This document shows positions 6,037 to 12,636 of a stretch of 22,704 nt of DNA, one piece after another. Position 1 is the first letter of the stretch, and each line of letters opens with the position of its first letter. The notes beneath the pieces are model-generated. The model ran no database searches. It saw only the letters and a list, made by a program, of their open reading frames with translations, and was not told where the DNA came from. The stretch comes from DASUSH01 sp036375215. GTDB taxonomy: Bacteria; Actinomycetota; Thermoleophilia; Solirubrobacterales; 70-9. A program made the position numbers and the translations under genes. The DNA lies in contig DASUSH010000002.1 of assembly GCA_036375215.1 (NCBI GenBank), positions 1 to 22,704 on the forward strand. The letters run 5' to 3'.

Positions 6037-6603
6037 ATGCGAGTCCTGGCGATTCCCGGAAGCGTCCGCGCCGGCTCGCTGAACGCCCGCCTGCTCCGCC
6101 ACGTCGCGGAGCAGGCGCCGGCGGGGGTCGACGTCGAGCTCTATGGCGGCCTCAAGTCGATCCCGCCATACGACGAGGACGACGACACCGACGCGCCCCC
6201 CGCCGAGGTCGCGGCCCTGCGCGAGGCGATCGAGCGCGCCGACGCGATCCTGATCGCCACCCCCGAGTACAACCACTCGATCCCCGGAATCTTGAAGAAC
6301 GCGCTCGACTGGGCCTCGCGCCCGCACACGACGTCCACGCTTCGCAACAAGCCGGTCGCGGTCACCGGCGCCAGCACCGGGCGGTTCGGCGCGGTCTGGG
6401 CGCAGGCCGAGGCCCGCAAGGTCCTCGGCGCCACCGGCGCGCGGGTGATCGACACCGAAGCCGTCGCGATCGCGCTCGCCCACGACGCGTTCGACGCGAA
6501 GGGCCGCCTTACCACCACCGACCACGAGGTCGGCCTGTTGCGGATCCTCGACGACCTCGCGAGCGAGGTCGAGCGCGACGCCCGCGTGCCCGTCCCCGCC
6601 TGA
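6037..6603 (+). CDS. NAD(P)H-dependent FMN reductase / quinone reductase-like flavoprotein
   Basis: A 188-residue flavodoxin-fold enzyme of the NADPH-dependent FMN reductase family (ChrR/azoreductase-like). The N-terminal phosphate-binding loop IPGSVRAGSLNARL lies at about residues 6-19. The family motif ATPEYNHSIPGILKNALDW (about 75-93) holds the flavin ring and dimer contacts, and GASTGRFGAVWAQ follows. Such enzymes reduce flavins, quinones, azo compounds or metals with NAD(P)H. The ATG at 6037 is preferred over an upstream GTG at 6028, because AAGGAG at 6023-6028 stands 8 nt before it. The Shine-Dalgarno sequence overlaps the end of yceI, so the two genes are coupled and share MarR control. 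The gene ends 3 nt before the convergent prenyl synthase gene, with no visible terminator between them. Confidence 0.92.
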   Translation: MRVLAIPGSVRAGSLNARLLRHVAEQAPAGVDVELYGGLKSIPPYDEDDDTDAPPAEVAALREAIERADAILIATPEYNHSIPGILKNALDWASRPHTTSTLRNKPVAVTGASTGRFGAVWAQAEARKVLGATGARVIDTEAVAIALAHDAFDAKGRLTTTDHEVGLLRILDDLASEVERDARVPVPA

Positions 6604-6606
6604 GCG

Positions 6607-7569
6607 CTAGGCGTAGCGCTCGACCACGCCGTCCGCGACGAGGTCGAGTAGGCGGCGGCGCTCGGGCTCGAGCCCGGTGGCGTCGAGGTCGGCCTTGGCG
6701 GCCTCGACGTGGCGGCGCGCGATCGCGCGCACCTCGTCGGCGGCGCCCGTGGCGACGATCCGGTCGCAGACCTCCTCCGCGCCGCCCGCACCCAGGCCGT
6801 GCAGGTCGATCTCGGCGAGCGAGGTGTCCAGCTCGCGGGCGCGGATCAGCGGCAGCGTGATCGTCCCGTCGAGCAGGTCGGTGCCGCGGGCCTTGCCGGT
6901 GCGCTCCGGGGGCCCGGTGACGTCGAGGACGTCGTCGAGCAGCTGAAAGGCGAGCCCGACCCGGCGGCCGAAGCCGGCGAGGGTGGAGCGGCCGTCGCCG
7001 ATCGAGCAGGCGCACTCGAAGAGCGCGGCGGTCTTCAGGCGACAGCGCTCCAGGTACCGCTCCGCCGTCACGCCGAGGTCGAAGGCGTCGCGGCGCTGAG
7101 CGAGCTCGCCGCGGGCGAGGGCGACCGAGGCCGTAGTTAGGAGCGCGACCCGGACGGGGTCGCCGTCGCCGGCGAGCTCGGCGAAGGCGCGGGAGAAGAG
7201 CAGGTCGCCGGTGGCGGTCGCGCGCGGGCGGCCCGAGGTGGCGAGGACCGTCGGGCGGCCGCGGCGAAGCGGGGCGGCGTCGAGGACGTCGTCGTGGACG
7301 AGCGTCGCCATGTGGACGAGCTCGACCGCGGTCGCCGCGCTCACCGCCGAGGCGGCCGACTCCGGGCCCGCGCAGAGCAGGACGAGGAGCGGGCGCAACC
7401 GCTTGCCCCCCGCGGCCAGGGTCGCGGTCGCGTCCTCGGCGAGCGGGCCTCCGGGGGAGGCCGCGCCGCGCTCGAGCCGCTTCTCGACCTCGGCCATCGA
7501 CGCCGGCAGCCAGGTCCCGGCCGCGTCGAGGACCTTGGTGACCGGCGCGGGCACGGCCGCGTTCGTCAC
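6607..7569 (-). CDS. Long-chain polyprenyl diphosphate synthase (menaquinone side chain)
   Basis: A 320-residue trans-isoprenyl diphosphate synthase. It has GGKRLRP at 54-60, the first aspartate-rich motif HDDVLD at 92-97 followed by RRGRP, the GD-LLFSRAF helix, the KTAALFE segment at about 179-185, and the second aspartate-rich motif QLLDDVLD at 209-216. Both metal sites look intact, so the enzyme should condense isopentenyl diphosphate onto allylic primers. The residues before the first motif are small, which fits a long product (C30-C45); the exact length is not deducible. Its GTG start overlaps the menG stop (GTGA). This placement points to the menaquinone tail. It is the last gene of the long minus-strand train. 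Confidence 0.93.
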   Translation of the reverse strand: MTNAAVPAPVTKVLDAAGTWLPASMAEVEKRLERGAASPGGPLAEDATATLAAGGKRLRPLLVLLCAGPESAASAVSAATAVELVHMATLVHDDVLDAAPLRRGRPTVLATSGRPRATATGDLLFSRAFAELAGDGDPVRVALLTTASVALARGELAQRRDAFDLGVTAERYLERCRLKTAALFECACSIGDGRSTLAGFGRRVGLAFQLLDDVLDVTGPPERTGKARGTDLLDGTITLPLIRARELDTSLAEIDLHGLGAGGAEEVCDRIVATGAADEVRAIARRHVEAAKADLDATGLEPERRRLLDLVADGVVERYA

Positions 7570-8297
7570 GGCTTCACCCCGCTGTGGATGGCGATGATCC
7601 CGCCGGCGAGGACGGTCCAGCGGATCCGCTCGAACCCCGCCCCGTCGAGCCGGGCGGCGAGGCCCGCGGGCGAGGGGAAGCGCTTCACCGACTCGGGCAG
7701 ATACGTGTAGGCGTCGCGGTCGCCGGCGAGCGTGCCCAGGCGCGGGACGAGCCGGTCGAACCAGATCGAGAAGAAGGTCGAGAGGGGCGGGCGCTGCGGC
7801 TGGGTGATCTCGAGGATCGCGAGCCGGCCGGCGGGCCGGAGCACCCGTGCCATCTCGGCGAGGCCGCGGTCGAGGTCGGCGAGGTTGCGGACGCCGAACC
7901 CGACCGTGACGGCGTCGAAGGCGGCGTCACCGTAGGGCAGCTCGAGGGCGTCGGCCCACTCGAAGGCGATCGGGGCGCCGGCGCCGCCCGCCTTCGCCCT
8001 CGCGAGCTCGAGCATCCGCTCGGAGAAATCGCAGCCGACGACGCGACCCTCGCGCCCGACGCGGCGGGAGAGCTCGAGCGCGAGGTCGCCGGTCCCGCAG
8101 CAGACGTCGAGGGCGCTTTCGCCCGGGCCGAGCTCGGCGCGATCGGCGGTGCGCTCGCGCCAGCGGTGGTGGAGCCCGGCGGTCATCGCCGTGTTCATCA
8201 GGTCGTAGACCCCGGCGATGCGGTCGAACATCCCCCGCACCTGCGTCGCGAACTGGTCCTCCGCGCGGTCGGGGATGCCCGAAGGCGCTGAGCTCAA
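7566..8297 (-). CDS. menG: Demethylmenaquinone methyltransferase (MenG/UbiE)
   Basis: A 243-residue class I SAM-dependent methyltransferase that performs the last step of menaquinone synthesis, C-methylation of demethylmenaquinone. Family marks are MFDRIAGVYDLMNTAMTAGL near 23-42 (in part), SAM motif I LDVCCGTGDLA at 63-73, the FGVRNLADLDRGLAEM segment, and EITQPQRPPLSTFFSIWFDR (in part) before the C-terminal YLPESVKRFPSPAGLA region. The length is normal. The start is TTG at 8297, overlapping the qcrC stop (TTGA), and the 3' end overlaps the prenyl synthase start (GTGA). The gene is therefore locked between the menaquinol-oxidising complex and the enzyme that makes the menaquinone tail. Ubiquinone is unlikely in this lineage, so the menaquinone role is preferred. 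Confidence 0.95.
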   Translation of the reverse strand: MSSAPSGIPDRAEDQFATQVRGMFDRIAGVYDLMNTAMTAGLHHRWRERTADRAELGPGESALDVCCGTGDLALELSRRVGREGRVVGCDFSERMLELARAKAGGAGAPIAFEWADALELPYGDAAFDAVTVGFGVRNLADLDRGLAEMARVLRPAGRLAILEITQPQRPPLSTFFSIWFDRLVPRLGTLAGDRDAYTYLPESVKRFPSPAGLAARLDGAGFERIRWTVLAGGIIAIHSGVKP

Positions 8298-9052
8298 TCG
8301 CCGGTCTGGGAGCTGCCGGCTTCGGCAGTCTCGTTCGACTGGCCGTTCAGCGAGGCGAGGAAGTCGACCATCGCGTTGAACTTCTCCGGCTCCTCCTCCT
8401 TGAGGCCGGTGTACGACGGCATGATCCCGGGCCCGACCTCCAGCGAGCGCGCGATCGCGGCGCGGGGGATCTGCTCACCGATCTCGGTCAGCTCGGGCCC
8501 GGGGCCGGGGTTGCCGTTGTGCTCGAAGATGTGGCAGGCCAGGCAGCCGGACTGGGCGGCCACCTCTTTCCCTTCCTGGTATTGAGGCTCGACCGCGAGC
8601 TCGATCTCGGTCGGCGAGCCCGCCTGGGCGCCGAGGATGGTCAGGAACGCCATCGCGATGATCGTCAGGATCCCGGCCGTGGTCGCGATCGGCCGCCGCT
8701 CCGGCCGGCGCTCGGGATTGCGGTCGTAGAACGGCAGCAGGATCAGCAGGACGAGGCAGATCGTCGGGATCCCGATCGTCGCCACCGGCACCATCTCCGG
8801 CGGCTTGATCACGCGCAGCAGCTCGAAGAGGAAGAAGAAGTACCACTCGGGGCGCGGCACGTAGGTGGTCGTGGTCGGGTCGGCCTTCGGCCCCTGCTCG
8901 GCGCCGAGCACGATCGACATCACGATGATCACGGCGGCGACGATGAGCGCCATCGCGGAGTCCTTCAGGACCGCGTACGGGAAGAAGGGCTTGCCCTGCT
9001 TCTTCAGGACCTCGTACTCGCGGAGGTACTGCTCCTTCTCGGCGTTGTTCAA
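8294..9052 (-). CDS. qcrC: Menaquinol:cytochrome c reductase cytochrome b/c subunit (QcrC)
   Basis: A 252-residue fusion of a cytochrome b subunit IV-like domain and a c-type cytochrome. Residues about 25-140 hold three membrane helices and the quinol-site motif PEWY at 68-71 (in RPEWYFFFLFELLR). The C-terminal extracytoplasmic domain has one haem c site, CLACH at 170-174, with Met211 in PGIMPSY as likely axial ligand. The Bacillus QcrC protein has the same layout. The protein completes the quinol pocket and passes electrons from the Rieske centre. The TTG start at 9052 is supported by GAGAGGCGG about 6 nt upstream. It follows qcrB after a 161-nt gap that can fold into two hairpins, the longest gap in the train. 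Cytochrome c maturation genes are not in the window. Confidence 0.94.
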   Translation of the reverse strand: MNNAEKEQYLREYEVLKKQGKPFFPYAVLKDSAMALIVAAVIIVMSIVLGAEQGPKADPTTTTYVPRPEWYFFFLFELLRVIKPPEMVPVATIGIPTICLVLLILLPFYDRNPERRPERRPIATTAGILTIIAMAFLTILGAQAGSPTEIELAVEPQYQEGKEVAAQSGCLACHIFEHNGNPGPGPELTEIGEQIPRAAIARSLEVGPGIMPSYTGLKEEEPEKFNAMVDFLASLNGQSNETAEAGSSQTGD

Positions 9053-9125
9053 CGGTGCCGCCTCTCGTGGGCACGATTCCGCTCTGACGAGTGACCGGGC
9101 GTGGCCGGCAAGGCGGGCGGGCGAA

Positions 9126-9144
9126 GGCGATGCAGCGCATCGCC
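9126..9144 (-). other. Intercistronic hairpin 1 between qcrB and qcrC
   Basis: GGCGATGC, a 3-nt loop and GCATCGCC make a perfect 8-bp stem in the qcrB-qcrC gap. No T tract follows on the minus strand, so a terminator is unlikely. A processing or mRNA-stability element is possible. Confidence 0.4.
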
Positions 9145-9153
9145 GAGCGCGCT

Positions 9154-9173
9154 GGACGCAGCCAGGCGCGTCC
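9154..9173 (-). other. Intercistronic hairpin 2 between qcrB and qcrC
   Basis: GGACGC, an 8-nt loop and GCGTCC form a 6-bp stem 9 nt from hairpin 1. In transcript order it comes first after the qcrB stop. The rest of the 161-nt gap shows no gene or promoter that I can support. Confidence 0.35.
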
Positions 9174-9213
9174 GGGCGCCGTCAGACGGGAGCGTGTTCG
9201 CGGGAGTCGGCAC

Positions 9214-10047
9214 CTAGCCGACCTTCTCCTCGCGGAGCGACTTCGGCTTGACCTCGGCGCGCTTCCACGGCGGCGCGGTCGTGCCCTGCTTCACGACGAG
9301 GTAGAGGTGCGCGCCGATCAGCGCGATGATCGCCCCGGGCACGAGCAGCATGTGGATCGAGTAGAAGCGCGCGATCGTCGTCGCGCCGAACTCGGGCCCG
9401 GCGCGCAGGAAGTCCGCCAGGTAGGGGCCGATGAGCGGGCCCGTGCCGTTGATGTTGACGGCGACGATCGTGGCCCAGAAGGAGCGCTGGTCGAAGGGCA
9501 GCAGGTACCCGGTGAGGCCCATCATCAGGGTGAGGACCAGCAGGATCACACCGATCACCCAGTTGAGCTCGCGCGGGTACTTGTAGGCGCCGAAGAAGAA
9601 GGTGCGCCCCATGTGCAGGAAGATCAGCACCATCATCACCGTCGCCCCCCACTTGTGCATGCCGCGCACGAACTCGCCGAGGAAGACGTCGTTGGTGAGG
9701 TGGGTGACCGAGTCGTACGCCTCGGTCGCCGAGGGCACGTAGTACATCGCCAGGAAGACCCCGGTGAGCGCCTGGAAGACGAAGGCGAAGAGCGTCCCGG
9801 ACCCCAGCGTGTAGAACCAGTTGGTCCCCTTCGGGACCTTGCGGAAGAGCATCCCGGTGAGGAAGCCGGTCGCCCCCATGCGCTCGTCGACCCAGCCGAC
9901 GAGGTCGATCGCGCCCTCCTTGGCGGTCCCGAGCGGACCGCCGCCGTCGCCGTCGCCACCGCCGTTCGCCGACTCGCCCGGCTTCGGTGGGCGGTGCAGG
10001 AACGCCGGGCCGCGGCGCTTCTTGGTCTTCTCCTGGGTCTCCGCCAT
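9214..10047 (-). CDS. qcrB: Menaquinol:cytochrome c reductase cytochrome b6-like subunit (QcrB)
   Basis: A 277-residue membrane protein equal to the N-terminal half of cytochrome b. After a basic, then glycine/aspartate-rich cytoplasmic extension of about 45 residues, it has four helices. Haem b ligands are visible as His131/His145 (spacing H-X13-H) and His232/His247 (H-X14-H). The second spacing is that of b6-type rather than bc1-type proteins. The GTGPLIGPYLADF segment lies between. The protein oxidises menaquinol together with QcrC and the Rieske protein. The ATG at 10045-10047 lies 2 nt after the qcrA stop. The long Gly/Asp-rich extension is unusual compared with the roughly 220-residue Bacillus subunit. 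No cysteine is seen at the N-terminal region where b6 proteins attach haem cn. Confidence 0.95.
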   Translation of the reverse strand: MAETQEKTKKRRGPAFLHRPPKPGESANGGGDGDGGGPLGTAKEGAIDLVGWVDERMGATGFLTGMLFRKVPKGTNWFYTLGSGTLFAFVFQALTGVFLAMYYVPSATEAYDSVTHLTNDVFLGEFVRGMHKWGATVMMVLIFLHMGRTFFFGAYKYPRELNWVIGVILLVLTLMMGLTGYLLPFDQRSFWATIVAVNINGTGPLIGPYLADFLRAGPEFGATTIARFYSIHMLLVPGAIIALIGAHLYLVVKQGTTAPPWKRAEVKPKSLREEKVG

Positions 10048-10049
10048 GG

Positions 10050-10724
10050 CTAGGGCGGCGGCGGCACCGAGGGCCGCGGCGGGTAGAGGACGTTCCAGAC
10101 CCCGCCCGTGAACTCACCCGGGTCGCGGGCGCGGACGGGGTCGAGCTGCGAGGTGACGCTGTAGCGCGGGCCGATCTCGACGTTGCCGTCGACGACGCGG
10201 GTCTGGAAGCGGTCGAGCGGGCGGACCGGGGGGCCGCCGATGACCTCGCCGCGGAAGCCGTAGACGCCGCCGTGACAAGGGCAGATGAAGTTGCCGGCGG
10301 CGCGGACGAACCGCACCGGGCAGCCCAGGTGGGCGCACCGGGTCGAGACCGCGATGTAGTCGGTGGGCTCCTCGTCGAGGTCCTCGGAGCCGCGCCGGAC
10401 GTAGGCGGTGGTCTTGCCGGCTTCGCCGATGTTCTCGACGATCGTCAGGGTCACCGGGGTGTAGGTCTCGGCCGAGAAGTCCTCCTCCGGGCCGACCGGC
10501 TCCCAGAGCTCCTCCATCTCGTCGAAAACGGGCGCGAGGGCGAATCCGATCGTCGGCAGGGCGACAGCGGCGACCGCCGCGCCGCCCAGGCCCTGGCCGA
10601 TCAAGGCGAAGACCGTGCGGCGCGTCATCGACTCGCCCTTGAAGTAGCCGGGAGGGTCCGGCTTCGGCAGGAGCGGCTCGGCGGGCCGCTCGGACCCGTT
10701 GCCCTTGTCGTTTCCGTCAGCCAA
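10050..10724 (-). CDS. qcrA: Rieske iron-sulfur subunit of menaquinol:cytochrome c reductase (QcrA)
   Basis: A 224-residue Rieske protein carrying a [2Fe-2S] cluster that takes the first electron from menaquinol. Ligands are Cys130 and His132 in CAHLGC, and Cys148 and His151 in CPCHGG; Cys135 and Cys150 form the family disulfide. A cytoplasmic leader of about 30 residues precedes MTRRTVFALIG and one membrane helix (about 40-65), a twin-arginine-like signal anchor. That fits export of the folded cluster domain by the TatAC system encoded in this window. The annotated start is TTG at 10724, overlapping the upstream gene by 8 nt. An ATG at 10628 before TRRTVF, with AAGGGCG upstream, is an alternative that would drop 32 residues. 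The fold after the cluster is standard; the C-terminus ends in a proline run. Confidence 0.95.
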   Translation of the reverse strand: MADGNDKGNGSERPAEPLLPKPDPPGYFKGESMTRRTVFALIGQGLGGAAVAAVALPTIGFALAPVFDEMEELWEPVGPEEDFSAETYTPVTLTIVENIGEAGKTTAYVRRGSEDLDEEPTDYIAVSTRCAHLGCPVRFVRAAGNFICPCHGGVYGFRGEVIGGPPVRPLDRFQTRVVDGNVEIGPRYSVTSQLDPVRARDPGEFTGGVWNVLYPPRPSVPPPP

Positions 10725-11316
10725 GGGGCGCGGATTCTATTGATTCGGCGAGGCGAGACAGCGCGCTCTCGAGGCCGGTCTCCGAAGCCCTATCGGTCGC
10801 GAGGTCCAGCAGGTCGCGCTCGGCCCCGCTTGCGCCCGACCGCAGCTCCTCCTTGGCGCGCTCGTGCCGCGCCCCGCCGCCGGCCGCGACGGCGACCGCG
10901 CTGGCCAGCCACAGCTCGCGCGATCCGGCCCCGCCGCGCTCGGCGTGGAGCTTGGCCGAGATCGAGATCAGGTCGGCGAGCTCGCGGACGGCCTCGAGGT
11001 CGCCGAGGCCCGCCAGGCGCTCGAGGCCGAGGGCGTAGAGGTAGTCGCCGGCGAGCAGGCGCAGGTCCTCGTCCGCGTCGCGGACCACCCGCGGCTCGCC
11101 GTAATGGAGGAGGTAGCCCTCGCGCACGGCCTCGACCAGGAGCGCGTACTCCGCGGGCGCGCCGGCGGCGCGCGGGCCGGCGGCGACGAGCTCGCCGAGG
11201 GGGGCGCCGAGCGCGCGCAAGTCGCCGGCGCCGGGCTCCGGGAGGTGGTCGGCGATCACGCTGCCGTCCTCGCGCAGGAGGTCGGCGAGCCGGCCGAGGG
11301 CGCCGTCCGCGCTCAC
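10717..11316 (-). CDS. HepS-like (heptaprenyl diphosphate synthase component I-like) helical protein
   Basis: A 199-residue, all-helical, cysteine-free soluble protein that I do not recognise with certainty. The best clue is LRLLAGDYLYALGLERLA at about 85-102, followed by EAVRELADLISISAKLHAE. This matches the LAGDY helix and following helices of HepS/component I of heptaprenyl diphosphate synthase and the equivalent GD helix of full prenyl synthases. At the place of the first aspartate-rich motif it has only LHYGEP (70-75), so it should be catalytically inactive. In Bacillus, hepS, menG and hepT form one operon; here this gene shares a train with menG and a prenyl synthase. A role as partner of that synthase is inferred. 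Its GTG start overlaps the hemL stop (GTGA), and its end overlaps qcrA by 8 nt. Confidence 0.6.
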   Translation of the reverse strand: MSADGALGRLADLLREDGSVIADHLPEPGAGDLRALGAPLGELVAAGPRAAGAPAEYALLVEAVREGYLLHYGEPRVVRDADEDLRLLAGDYLYALGLERLAGLGDLEAVRELADLISISAKLHAERGGAGSRELWLASAVAVAAGGGARHERAKEELRSGASGAERDLLDLATDRASETGLESALSRLAESIESAPLG

Positions 11317-12605
11317 CCGAGCGCCACCTCGAACGACTCGGCCGCGGCGGTGACGGTGCGGTCGATCGCCGCCTCGTCGTGGGCGAGCGAGACGAACCAG
11401 GCCTCGAACTGCGAGGCGGGCGGATAGACCCCGCGGGCGAGCAGCGCCCGGGCGAAGCGGCCGTAGGCCTCGAGGTCACAGGCGGAGGCGCCGGCGAAGT
11501 CGCCTACCGGCTGCTCGCTGAAGAACGGCGTGACGAGGCCCGGGACCGAGGCGATCCGGATCGGCCGGCCCTCGGCGGCCTCGCGCAGGCCGTCGGCGAG
11601 CCGCGAGGTCGAGGCGCGCAGGCGCTCGTATGCGGCGGCGTCGAGCTCGCCGAGGGTCGCGAGCCCCGCTGCGACCGCGAGCGGGTTGCCGGAGAGGGTC
11701 CCCGCCTGGTAGACGTCGCCGGCCGGCGCGACCCGCTGCATCAGCTCGCGGCGGCCGCCGTACGCGGCGGCCGGGAGGCCGCCGCCGAGGATCTTTCCCA
11801 TGATCGTCAGGTCCGGCAGGACCTCGTAGAGACGCTGGGCGCCGCCGGCGGAGACGCGGAAACCGGTGATCACCTCGTCGAAGACGAGCAGGGCACCGGC
11901 GGAGTCGGCCTGCTCGCGCAGGAACTCGAGGAACCCGGGCTCCGGCGGGACGACGCCCATGTTCGCGGCGACCGGCTCGACCAGCATCGCCGCGATCTCG
12001 TTCTTCGCGAGTGCGGCCGCCACCGCCTCGCGGTCGTTCCAGGGCACGATCACGGTCGCGGCGGCCTGCGCTTCGGGCACGCCCGGACTGGCCGGCAGCG
12101 AATGCGTGGCGAGCCCGGAGCCCGCCTCCGCGAGGAGCCCGTCGACGTGGCCGTGATAGGCGCCGGCGAACTTCAGGACCCGCTCGCGGCCAGTGGCGGC
12201 GCGGGCGAGCCGCACCGCGCTCATCGTGGCCTCCGTGCCCGAGTTCACCATCCGCGACATCTCGACCGACGGCATGCGTTCCCGGATCTCGGCGGCGAGC
12301 TGGACTTCCGCCTCGGTGGGGGCGCCGAAGCTGGTCCCGGACCGCGCCGCGTCGCAGACCGCCTCGACGACCGCCGGGTGCGCGTGGCCCAGGATCAGCG
12401 GGCCCCACGAGCAGACCCAGTCGATGTAGCGGTGGCCGTCGGCGTCGATCAGCTCGAACCCCTCGCCGCGCTCGACGAAGATCGGGTGGTCGCGGCCGAT
12501 CGACTTCATCGCCCGCACCGGCGAGTTCACCCCGCCGGGCAGGAGCCCGACGGCACGGCCGTAGATCGAGGCGGAGGTCCGGGTGTCGAGGCCGTCGTCG
12601 GTCAA
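11313..12605 (-). CDS. hemL: Glutamate-1-semialdehyde 2,1-aminomutase (HemL)
   Basis: A 430-residue fold-type I PLP enzyme that isomerises glutamate-1-semialdehyde to 5-aminolevulinate in the C5 route of tetrapyrrole synthesis. Family marks are LLPGGVNSPVRAM at 21-33, DWVCSWGPLILGHAHP near 62-77, NSGTEATMSA at 121-130, the FDEVITGFR loop at 242-250, and the PLP lysine Lys271 in TIMGKILGGGLPAAAYGG. Length is normal. The start is TTG at 12605, chosen because it gives the full N-terminus; it lies 31 nt after the siroheme decarboxylase gene. Together with hemB in the same train it supplies porphobilinogen. No hemA, hemC or hemD gene is in the window. Confidence 0.96.
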   Translation of the reverse strand: MTDDGLDTRTSASIYGRAVGLLPGGVNSPVRAMKSIGRDHPIFVERGEGFELIDADGHRYIDWVCSWGPLILGHAHPAVVEAVCDAARSGTSFGAPTEAEVQLAAEIRERMPSVEMSRMVNSGTEATMSAVRLARAATGRERVLKFAGAYHGHVDGLLAEAGSGLATHSLPASPGVPEAQAAATVIVPWNDREAVAAALAKNEIAAMLVEPVAANMGVVPPEPGFLEFLREQADSAGALLVFDEVITGFRVSAGGAQRLYEVLPDLTIMGKILGGGLPAAAYGGRRELMQRVAPAGDVYQAGTLSGNPLAVAAGLATLGELDAAAYERLRASTSRLADGLREAAEGRPIRIASVPGLVTPFFSEQPVGDFAGASACDLEAYGRFARALLARGVYPPASQFEAWFVSLAHDEAAIDRTVTAAAESFEVALG

Positions 12606-12636
12606 CGACGGCCTCGATCCGCCGGGTCCGGCGCGC

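Noticed and set aside
8475..9140. Possible small gene in the qcrB-qcrC gap
   Set aside because: The frame continues into qcrC in the wrong register and is Arg/Pro-rich. The gap is better read as untranslated with hairpins.
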